This document shows positions 56,415 to 64,000 of a DNA stretch of 64,000 nucleotides, piece after piece. How positions within the stretch are numbered: position 1 is the first letter of the stretch; every line of letters starts with the position of its first letter. The position numbers and the translations under genes are program-made. The DNA is from Dactylis glomerata (taxonomy: Eukaryota > Streptophyta > Magnoliopsida > Poales > Poaceae). Under the pieces are notes generated by a model. That model searched no databases. It saw nothing but the letters and a program-made list of their open reading frames with translations, and had not been told where the DNA came from. The stretch covers positions 16,559,952 through 16,623,951 of the forward strand of contig QXEO01000247.1 of the NCBI GenBank assembly GCA_007115705.1, read 5' to 3'.

Positions 56415-57650
56415 ATGACTACATGGTTGCCCCTCTAGTACTAGTGATACCGTAATCCTAGATACCACCTCTACTCTATTCAATCCTACACTTACATCCC
56501 CTTTGTTCTTTACTCTCACTTAGTTCTTGTTTGCTTTATTTTACATTTAATTAATTACTTATAATCTCTCTCTTATCGCAATTCCAGTAACTTATAGAGT
56601 AGGCTATTTCCAAACCATTGTTTGGGTGCGAACGTGGCTGCACTGACGACGCAGTTGCAGGGTCGTGTTATTTTCATTTGCAAAGCTTCCATAGGACGAA
56701 CTTTCTAATAATTCTTTATTGATGCAATTACTACAATAGCACTGATTGTGCAAGATAAATAGTTGTTGGTTGAATAGTAAAACCCAGTCATCATGAGTCT
56801 AGAGGAGATTTCCATTGCTCCAAGTAGTACCATCTCAATAGAAGCCACCCACAAACATCACTGCCGCCCATACCACCATCCACAACGACATACATAAGCT
56901 GCAAGGAGACGATGTGACAGAAGACTCGATGAATAAATTGTGCCATTGACACCAAGCCATACCAAATCGCACATTGGCTCCGCTCGACTGCCGGCAGATA
57001 GTTGTTAACTAGAGAGTGGAGCACTACCCCTCTCACCTGGGCTCAAGGCCATCCATCCGCTGGCGATGAGACATTTCTAAGAAAGCAAAGCATCGCAAGA
57101 ACATGGCTAGACACAACACAAGACAACAACCGCTATGACCAACGAGCTGTTCCACCCACCCCACTATCTCAAGGCGGCGCTTCCATGGATGGAACCTTGC
57201 TAGAGCACCTCCGGCCACCCAAACCAAATATTTGGGTTTTCACTCGAGATAAGCAGATCAGGGAGGGGCATATACCACTATGTTTCCTTCAAGGAGAACA
57301 ACACTTTCAGATCCGGGGCTGGGTCGCTTGAGATCTAACACCGGAGGCCCATTTGGGGTGACCTCCACGCCCGCCGCCCACGCAGCTCAGGAGCACGACC
57401 TACAACACAAATGACCACCACCTACAGCCAGGTCGATGTTGTCTTCTCCGCTTGAGGTTGTTGCCATAGATCCAGAGCTCCCCACCTTCGAGTATGGAGT
57501 AGCGATGGCCTAGTGGCCACCTTCCTTGGTGGCCGCGAGCTTCCTCCGGCGGGAAAGGTGAGGGGTGGGGGCTGCCCTAGGGTTTGAGCCCTCGAGGGGA
57601 GGGGTACGCGTCTTGTTTTTTAGAAAGATTTTAGGATGTTTAGATCTTTT
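56415..57650. other. Unassigned region, possibly old repeat
   Basis: The left ~250 bp look like the continuation of the LTR interrupted by element 4. From about 56790 to 57610 the sequence becomes GC-richer, with phrases such as CCACCCACAAACATCACTGC and a CCTCCGGCGGGAAAGGTGAG segment. No conserved protein motif, intron pattern or terminal repeat could be found. It may be an eroded non-LTR element or former gene flank. Confidence 0.3.
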
Positions 57651-57927
57651 AGGCCTCTTTGAATTTCAGGATTTGCGTAGGAATTGTGTAGGATTTGGAT
57701 CCTATAAGAAAATCTTTTACACACACGTTTGATTCATAGGAACATATCCCATAAAAATAATCCTATAAAAATCTAGTAGTAGTATAAATCCTATAGGAAA
57801 AAAATATTAGGTCATACCTCATGTTAAATTCCTTTGCTACAATAAAAAAAACACTTCATCTTCCTACAGAATTCAAGTAGCCATAAAATTCCATTCCTAT
57901 AGATTTCCTATGAATGAAAGGAGCCCT
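57651..57927. mobile_element. MITE-like element with imperfect terminal repeats
   Basis: Left end AGGCCTCTTTGAATTTCAGG, right end complement AGGGCTCCTTTCATTCATAG. The AT-rich interior (TCCTATAAAAAT, TCCTATAGG repeats) is typical of a common cereal MITE class. The target duplication is unclear, so the superfamily is left open. Confidence 0.55.
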
Positions 57928-58618
57928 CAGTATGTAGCTGAAGATGAGCATATGTTTCTTACGTGGCATTTTTTAAAGAATATTGATATCACCCGTGTAT
58001 ATGCCAACGCCTGGTTCTGATTAATTCTACAAGCCAGCCTCGCTTGAGAGAAAGATAAATGAAATCATTTCCATTTACTAATACAATGGAAAAGCAAGGC
58101 ACGGCATTGGGTTGCGCTGCGCCGACCTCCCGTCGTCCTCATGCTGCTTTGGCATCCACCGTCCAGCTGCTGCATCAAGGCCCGTGTGAAATTTCACGTC
58201 GACGTCTGCATCTATTCCCTGGTACTGTACATTATTCCCCAACCCCAGGAATACAATGGTTCAGAGGCGTCTCTCCTATCATGTTTAGAACACGTCAAAG
58301 TCCACGCAGAAGATCGACTACGAGTTTGTATACGTGTTGGCTGGCTCATTGATGCCATCGTAATTTGTTTAGGCTATTTGATATCTAAAGTGTCATCAGC
58401 CAACACGCTATCACCAAACTCCAGTTAACTGTTCATGGCCGCAACCAATTTGCATTGCATATAAGCCGGAAAAAAGAAATCCTGGGGACAAGAGAATGAT
58501 GCTGGGAGGAAGAAGATCGATTCACCTGCTAGCTGACGTGCCCAAGATCAGTAGGTGTACAATGCATCTTTCTCGACTACTCGGTGTCGCAGTCTCAGCA
58601 AAAACATCGAATGATCGG
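57928..58618. other. Low-copy flank downstream of the RING gene
   Basis: No element boundary or supported gene. It includes the 3' untranslated and downstream DNA of the minus-strand RING gene. Confidence 0.4.
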
Positions 58619-59035
58619 CTATGGTCCGCCCACGACGACGGCCGCGCCGGCGCCGGTGTCGGTCGCCACCGTGCGCGGCCAGAGCGCGCCGCGGCAGAGC
58701 GGGCACGTCCGGCGCGTGCGGATCCACCGGTCGGCGTCGCACCCGACGTGGAAGAAGTGGCCGCACGCCGGCACGACGCGCACCAGCTCGTCGGGCGCCT
58801 TGGCGTACTCCGACTGGCAGAACACGCAGCAGCGCTGCCGCGCCCTCGCCTCAGCGGCCGTCCGCGAGTAAGCCACCAGCGTCGCGTCGCCGAGCGCGCG
58901 CTCCACGTCGGCGGCCGCCGCGGCGCGGCTGTCGTTGCGACAGGCGCCGGAGGCGGCGGCGGCGAGGGCGACGATGAGCACCGCCACGGCGACCACCGCG
59001 GCCACCTCGAGGTGGAGCGCCACGTCGGGGCTCAT
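58619..59035 (-). CDS. Small membrane-anchored RING-H2 protein (ATL-like E3 ligase candidate)
   Basis: 138 aa if translated from ATG 59035 (MSPDVALHLE). It has one hydrophobic segment at residues about 6-30 and a C-terminal RING-H2: C70-x2-C73-x17-C91-x-H93-x2-H96-x2-C99-x11-C111-x2-C114, with Trp at 104. Such proteins bind E2 enzymes and ubiquitinate targets at membranes, and ATL-type members often act in stress or defence signalling. Loop spacings are two and one residue longer than the usual ATL pattern, but within RING-H2 limits. The frame stays open upstream to an ATG at 59230, but a TATA-like CTTATAAA at 59251-59258 (minus) would place the RNA start at or after that ATG. I therefore prefer the downstream start. 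It is intronless and very GC-rich, as usual for cereal ATL genes. Confidence 0.75.
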   Translation of the reverse strand: MSPDVALHLEVAAVVAVAVLIVALAAAASGACRNDSRAAAAADVERALGDATLVAYSRTAAEARARQRCCVFCQSEYAKAPDELVRVVPACGHFFHVGCDADRWIRTRRTCPLCRGALWPRTVATDTGAGAAVVVGGP

Positions 59036-59385
59036 GTCTTCCTTGTTGCCTGATATATCGATCGGCAATGCGTGCGGCCTCTTCCCTTTCTTGGCCTGGC
59101 CTTGCTTTGTATCTTCCTTCTTTTGGCTAACCAAATACACGGCAATCCCAGTGGCCTTCTTTTCCGCGTCTCCCCTCACTCGGCTCATCCAGCTCTGTTT
59201 TTCCACATGCTCCAGTGATGCTGTTTCCAATAATATTTCGGCAAAATTTCTTTATAAGATTGTTATACAATGTGCCTTGGCTGTCTACGTGGGGTTCGTG
59301 TCTGTGTACTCTTCCTCGTGTAGATTAAAAAACATTGGAAAGTCTACTGTTAACCTGATCCTGAGGTCCTTTTTGAAGTTCAAAG
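59036..59385 (-). promoter_or_regulatory. Probable promoter and leader of the RING gene
   Basis: TATA-like CTTATAAA (minus strand) at 59251-59258. The open frame between 59230 and 59036 lacks recognisable protein features beyond lysine-rich stretches and may be 5' untranslated sequence. Confidence 0.4.
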
Positions 59386-60098
59386 TTTTTTTTTTTTTTT
59401 TGAACAAGGGGCGGGTGCAAGCACCCGAAAGACTGCTTCCATTGAACGCTGTCGGCATACAAATTACAAGGAGGACCAAAAGATAGGAAAAATTACAGAA
59501 GAGTCCTGAATTAAGCACAAAAGACCCTGGTTCTCTTCTAGAACGCGATCAGGTCCTTGACCTCCATCTCCAGGAGGCCGACGAGCGACCGACGGCGGCC
59601 ACCGCACCAGCGCCGGGGACGGCACCACTTGGGCCAGAGCAGGGGGAGAAAAACCACGCCGGGAAGATGAAGCAGACGGGAGCGGCTGACTTCCAGCCTA
59701 TGGGTCCGGAGCGAGGCAGAACAAGCCGCCGATAGACACCGGAGAGAAGCTCCCTGCAAATCGAACCAGATGTCGCCGGACTCCAGCAGCAGCATCCGCC
59801 GCCGCCACCAAGGCAGCCAGCAAAGCTTCGAAGGAGTGACAGCCACACCAAGAACTGCACCGGCACCAGCACCAGAGGAAGCTGCAGATGCGCACCCCCA
59901 GCTCCCCCCTCGCCGCCACGGCCGGCCAGGGCAACCGAGAGTACGCAACCACTGACGGCGAAGCACCTTCCCCGCCACCACGGCCGGCCGAGGAGATCCG
60001 CCGACATCCACCTCCAGCACCAGAGCCAGCTCCTAGGCCCTTTATTGGGCGCTCCGAGAGCAGATCAGGCCTCACCAACGGCTCCGATCCAAAAAGTT
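59386..60098 (-). mobile_element. Retroposon with poly(A) tail (non-LTR, probable)
   Basis: A run of T at about 59386-59401 is the poly(A) tail on the minus strand. Just before the tail (minus strand) lies a perfect hairpin CGGGTGC-TT-GCACCCG (about 59411-59426). Upstream is GC-rich DNA whose minus-strand frame ends ..GLLEMEVKDLIAF, a tail I associate with dispersed grass repeats. No reverse transcriptase is present, so it is a non-autonomous or 5'-truncated copy. No target duplication was recognised and the 5' limit is approximate. Confidence 0.5.
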
Positions 60099-60345
60099 AA
60101 GTGCCTACATATGTGAGCAATATCATGAGGTTGATTTTCATAAATCCTTTTTTTTTGTCAAATCCACGTCAACTTCGACCTGGTCACCGATAGGGAGCCA
60201 CGAGACTGCCGTTGCACAGCCCAGACCAGGTGGCCACAAGCTCCTGCCATGCGGACTGCCTGGCGTGGGTGCAGTTCGGCCAACAAAATGGATGGAATTT
60301 ACAGTGGAGGGCAATAGGCCAATAGTTGCAAAGAATTAACTATAA
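60099..60345. other. Spacer
   Basis: No gene or terminal repeats seen between the retroposon and the MITE. Confidence 0.4.
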
Positions 60346-60711
60346 AAGCATCTCTAGCAATGAACTGTAAACAGCCTAAAATTATATAATATAATCGCTA
60401 GTATATACTAGTTTGTGTTAAAAAAATAGACACCGATCAGTGACCGTAAACAGCCCACAAATCTTTCTAGCGAAACTTCAGACTCATAGTCCTGCGCGGC
60501 CAGGGCGGACCGGCAGGCGCACGGGTTGCACGCGGCTCTGGAGCTCAGGCAGAGGAAAGGAAAAAAGAAGAGGAAGGGAAAAAAGGTATTTTGTGACCCC
60601 AAGATGCTGTTTTACCATTTCGTTTACAGATACTAATCCACATGCGAGGAACTGTAAAACACAAGTGCGAGGAACTGTAAATCACAAGTGCGGTCACATC
60701 TAGAGATGCTC
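60346..60711. mobile_element. Harbinger/Tourist-like MITE (366 bp)
   Basis: Terminal inverted repeats AAGCATCTCTAG / CTAGAGATGCTC (11 of 12 match) flanked by TAA at 60343-60345 and 60712-60714. A 3-bp TAA/TTA duplication is characteristic of PIF/Harbinger MITEs. Near the right end a 23-bp unit (TGCGAGGAACTGTAAA-ACACAAG) occurs twice, at 60643 and 60666. Confidence 0.65.
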
Positions 60712-60912
60712 TAACAACATTAGAAATGAAGGCCAGCAACCACACAACAGCACCACAAAATCCACATAACAAGGTGCAAAACTAACGGATTGAGATCAGT
60801 ATCCAAATGCCAGCACGTCACATGATCAAGAGAATAATCTATAACTCCAGCACAATACCCAAAACTGAAAGAAACAGGTCCTTTGAGCGGAGTGCTAACT
60901 CGACAACACTCT

Positions 60913-63280
60913 TCACTCATCATCGTCCTCATCATCATCCGCGGCACCAGCAGAGGAGTTGAGAGCATTGAGCCTTTCCACGAGACTGGCCTTCCTCTGC
61001 TCATAGGTCAGCTTCTTGAGGTTGAATCTGTACCGAAAAGGCAAGTTAAAATGTGACTTACATCAAGCAGAACTCTGTAGCCTAGACAAGATGTAATAGT
61101 GAACAGCATGCAATACCTCTTGTGCGTCTTGGGAGCCTCCTTGGCTGATTTGACTAAGCTGGGATCAGCACGGATGGCAGCATGAACGTTCTTGTAAATT
61201 GCTTCCATGTCATCAGCAGAGATTCCCTTCTTGATGTACTCACTGAAGTGGGACTGGAACTTCTCTGGCTCCTCCTCAGCTAGTGTCTGGAATGACATGG
61301 GTCGGAAGTTAAAACGAGAAACAGTGAAGCTTCTTCAAAAATAAAAAAAGTCAATTGCTTTAGGTACAACAGCATGAACAGCAGCAAATGAAACAGGTTA
61401 GCATTGCAATATAATGAGGAAGCAAACTCACCCTCATGTAGTCGGCAACATGGCCTCCATAGATGTACTTGCGGTGAACCTCAGCATCCAGCTGCTTATC
61501 ATCCTTCTTGTAACCAGCAAATCTCTTGTCGCTGTGAGGAATGTCAAGACCACCATCCAAGGCTCCCTGCAACAACAAAAAGATTTCACATCTGGGCTAA
61601 GCAGCAAACAGAACCAAACCAAAAGACAAGATGCCATAAAAGGATGCCAGCATATTTTAAAACAAAAAATGTTCTGGAAAAGTGACTACGTGATGAGTTA
61701 GATATAACTCCACACAAATAGAAGATGAGAGAAAATGAATAAAGTTTATTTGCATATTAAGCATCCTGAAGAGACTACATAGTAAAGCAAAACAAACTGT
61801 ACATGGCCCAATGGTATAAATTAATGTCTAAAAGATAGCTCAGTAATCAATACTCAAGGTGATCCTCCCCAAACTTCCATATCATAAGCTTGAGACATAT
61901 AAGTATCTATGCAGATGCATACAATCGCGTCATAACAGCATCACATACCTTAAGTGCACCGAACACACGGTTCCCTGTAGTGGTCCTAAGAAGACCAACA
62001 TCCAAGAGCGCACGGAAAGGCCTCCTCTCACCAGCTGGCTCAACAGAGAAGTCCTCCCCAGATGCCTGAGCTCAGACACGTTACGTGTTTATCAGCAGCA
62101 GCTAGTCGGATACAGTTATGATTGAAGAAATGTTACAAAACAAATTATACCTCAACATTGCCCTCATAGTCCTGATCCAAATCACGGCACTTGAGCACAC
62201 GACGAGCCAAAAGCAGACCAGTGCAGTAGGCTACAGGATGGATTCAGATAATTAAATTACGTAACTATATCCTATCAAGGTCACAGCATAATAAGCTTTG
62301 CACATTACTTCAGTAGATAAAATCTACCTGCAGCATAGTTGGTAAGGCCAACTTCAAGGCCATAACGGGGCAACTCATGAGAGTAGGCAGCAGCCATCAC
62401 GATATCACCGGCAATGGTGGCATGAACGATCTGGGCAGTGACATCCTTGTTGGTGAAACGTACAACAAAGCGGTACTTTGGTGTGTTGTACTTGTTCTTG
62501 TCCTGGGTAGTGAGCCTCAGCCTGGCCCTGTAATCGGTCTTCCCCTCTGAGAAGAGAGCAAGAGCAAAAGGTAAAGCACCCAATCAAAATCGCTGTCAAA
62601 AGGTCAAAGTATAGCATGGTAACGGAGTAAGTGTTGAAACATACGTCTCCTTCTCCTGTACTTGACTTGGTAACGCTTGGAGTAGGCCCTTGTCTTCTGG
62701 TTCTTGACGAACACCTAGAATACAATTGAAAAGAAAGCACATTAATACACCTCGGCCATAAACGATAATTCCGCTCAACACATAATACTAATCTATCAGG
62801 TGTAGGAACAAACATGTCAGCTAAGATATTCATAAATACACACTTCCTAGTAACAGTGTCACAAACACCTACTGACATTACTCGCCCATTTGACTATACT
62901 GATGAATCCGGTCTAAGAAATGGAAACTTAGGCAGCATGATTCGACAGAACCCTACAATCGTAACAAGCAACACAAACGACTGGGAAACAGTCCGCACCA
63001 AATAACTCTAGATCTAACATACTCTGCTAGTAGGGATCATGATTTCTCCACACAACAGAACAAACCTCCGCATATCTCACGGCGAATGCTCCTGTATATA
63101 TTCCTACTAAAGCCCTAAGTCTGAAGCACAAACCCTACTCGAAGCATCGAAAACCTAGGCGACGATGGTGCCTACACCTGGGGTGCACGAGAGGGAGACG
63201 CTACGGGCAGCAACAGCGCGCGAGTCGAAGCAGCAGCCATGTACGCGGGGGAGGAAGGGGAGAGATCGTAGGCGTACCAT
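60913..63280 (-). CDS. RPL5: Cytosolic 60S ribosomal protein L5 (uL18), 8 exons
   Basis: Exons on the minus strand: 63280-63278 (ATG only), 62714-62645, 62546-62328, 62230-62151, 62065-61949, 61566-61432, 61286-61117, 61027-60913 with TGA at 60915-60913. All introns are GT-AG. The total is 909 nt or 302 aa, the normal plant length. Readable motifs include VFVKNQKTRAYSKRYQVKYR, RQGKTDYRARLRL, AYSHELPRYGLEVGLTNYAA, ALLDVGLLRTTTGNRVFGAL and the acidic C-terminus DDDEDDDE. uL18 binds 5S rRNA with uL5 and joins the central protuberance of the 60S subunit; free 5S RNP also signals ribosome stress. Splitting the start codon from the rest by an intron is common in ribosomal protein genes. No lesion is seen, so the gene looks functional. 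Confidence 0.97.
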
Positions 63281-63629
63281 CTCGCCTGCGAGGAAGGAGC
63301 TCCTTCGGAGAGAGGCGGCGGCGGCGGCGCGGGCAGGCGAGGGAGAGGGCTGGAGAGCGAGGGTACGTGGGTGAGGTTATATATAGGATACGTGGGCCTA
63401 GCTGCTTGCTGGGCTCTGTTGACGCAAAGCTGGCCTAGGACGGATGAATGCGGTATTTATTGGGCTTATTTTGGTCCATTTGCTAGGCCCATAAAACATT
63501 TTTCGTTTCTTTTTTCTTCCGCAAGCACGCGTTTTTTTTTTTTTGCTTTTGCGAGCAGTTGCTCTTTTCTTCTCTCGTCTTCCATCTGCCTCCATCAAAT
63601 CACATCGCGTCAGTTAAGAACTGTTGGTC
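63281..63629. promoter_or_regulatory. Shared divergent promoter region of RPL5 and the phytocyanin gene
   Basis: 349 bp separate the two start codons. A TATA box for RPL5 (minus strand CTATATATAACC) lies at about 63376-63387. TGGGCC/TGGGCT-type site II elements, typical of ribosomal protein and proliferation genes, occur near 63392-63397, 63409-63414, 63462-63467 and (reverse, GGCCCA) 63486-63491. A telobox-like AAACCCTA lies in RPL5 intron 1 at about 63130-63137. A poly-T run at 63531-63544 and pyrimidine-rich leader precede the plus-strand gene, for which no clear TATA box is seen. Confidence 0.6.
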
Positions 63630-64000
63630 ATGGCGACGCGATCTCTACTGGCGGCGATCCTGGCCGGTTTCTTCCTCCTCGTCGTCCCGCCGCCGCTCGC
63701 CGTGGCGGCGACCGACCACGTCGTCGGAGGCTCGACCTGGTCCATCCCAACGAGCAACGACCACTACCGCGTCTGGGCGAGCAACACGACGTTCGTCGTC
63801 GGCGACAACCTCGGTGAGCCACCACCATTGATCTCACTACTAGAGTGTGCTTTCGTCAGTTGTGCAGAGAACGCAAACCATTTGTTATGTGCAGTGTTCA
63901 GGTTCGATACGGGAATGTACAACGTGGTGCAGGTGGGCAGGCGGGAGTACGAGGACTGCACGGCGGAGGACCCCTACAACAGCTTCCACACCAGCCCCGC
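63630..64000 (+). CDS. Phytocyanin / early nodulin-like protein, 5' part (runs off the right edge)
   Basis: Exon 1 at 63630-63813, intron 63814-63894 (GTGAGC..TGCAG, 81 bp), exon 2 from 63895 to beyond the window. The first ~26 residues form a secretion signal (SLLAAILAGFFLLVVPPPLAVA). Then the phytocyanin fold starts: HVVGGSTWSIPTSNDHYRVW, FVVGDNLVFRFD, MYNVVQV, EYEDCTAEDPYNSF. The intron sits after GDNL, the usual phytocyanin position. At the first copper-ligand site (usually a histidine before N-V) there is tyrosine (MYNVV), which suggests an early nodulin-like, non-copper member that is GPI-anchored at the cell surface. The remaining ligands and anchor lie outside the window. Confidence 0.85.
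   Translation, partial: MATRSLLAAILAGFFLLVVPPPLAVAATDHVVGGSTWSIPTSNDHYRVWASNTTFVVGDNLGEPPPLISLLECAFVSCAENANHLLCAVFRFDTGMYNVVQVGRREYEDCTAEDPYNSFHTSP

Noticed and set aside
48962..56672. A complete solo LTR with defined right end
   Set aside because: The start and TATA box are convincing, but no right end with a matching 5-bp duplication was found. The best candidates (after TTTTCA near 56672, or TGCAA near 56722) do not match TGCAT exactly.
58496..59053. 185-codon plus-strand frame over the RING gene
   Set aside because: An arginine/alanine-rich antisense shadow of the RING-H2 gene with no domain.
59036..59230. Upstream ATG (59230) as start of the RING-H2 protein
   Set aside because: It lies only about 20 bases from the TATA-like box, and the added residues have no recognisable feature. 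The ATG at 59035 gives a standard short N-terminus before the membrane segment. cDNA could overturn this.
59538..60020. 160-codon minus-strand frame in the retroposon
   Set aside because: Overlapping GC-rich frames in several phases with no reverse transcriptase or other domain. Better seen as part of a repeat.
63371..63817. 148-codon plus-strand frame overlapping the divergent promoter and the phytocyanin exon
   Set aside because: It is out of frame with the phytocyanin reading, which has signal peptide, conserved motifs and correct splicing.

Overview
The window is plant nuclear DNA, almost certainly from a large-genome grass of the wheat/barley/Aegilops group (Triticeae). The evidence is deep nesting of LTR retrotransposons with 5-bp target-site duplications (TSDs), a Stowaway MITE, Athila-type LTRs opening with TGATACGTCTCCAACGTATC, and three low-copy genes with cereal-type exons (GC-rich 5' ends, GT-AG introns) at the right end. 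About 57 kb is mobile DNA and about 5 kb is a gene island.

Layout, left to right. 1-7459: minus-strand Copia-like element cut by the window edge, with its 5' LTR at 4896-7459, a broken gag and no visible pol. It sits in the gag of an older minus-strand Athila-like Gypsy element, whose pieces are 7460-7846, 14894-16567 and 23526-24426. Two related ~7 kb non-autonomous elements are also inserted in that host, in opposite orientations: 7847-14893 (+, TSD ATCAC, in gag) and 16568-23525 (-, TSD TCCCA, in the LTR). The Athila-like element itself lies in an LTR of a damaged three-LTR relative (24427-30948). 31371-47109 is a solo LTR of the Copia family (TSD CTTTT) split by a complete, young Gypsy chromovirus at 32899-45936 (TSD CAACC). 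That chromovirus has 3606-bp LTRs, a pre-gag ORF and one nonsense codon in gag-pol. The next stretch holds one PEX2-like exon (47332-47466), a second solo LTR (47477-48455, TSD TATTT), a probable older LTR carrying a Stowaway MITE, and a fourth relative of the 7 kb family at 50266-56414 (TSD ATGAC).

Gene island, 58.5-64 kb: a small membrane RING-H2 protein gene (-), an eight-exon gene for cytosolic ribosomal protein L5 (-, 302 aa, all splice sites readable), and the first part of a phytocyanin / early nodulin-like gene (+) starting 349 bp from the RPL5 start codon in a divergent arrangement.

How the parts relate: the four 7 kb relatives share LTRs, a tRNA-Asp primer-binding site and a ~3 kb 3' non-coding scaffold, but each carries a different or decayed coding block. 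None encodes a polymerase, so they must have relied on an autonomous Athila-type partner. I found no CRISPR array, tRNA or rRNA gene, or bacterial-type operon. The best candidates for something undescribed are the pre-gag ORF of the chromovirus, the swappable coding slot on the shared scaffold, and the repeated polypurine-like motifs inside that scaffold. All coordinates come from reading the sequence by eye; family names are from recall, not from a search.
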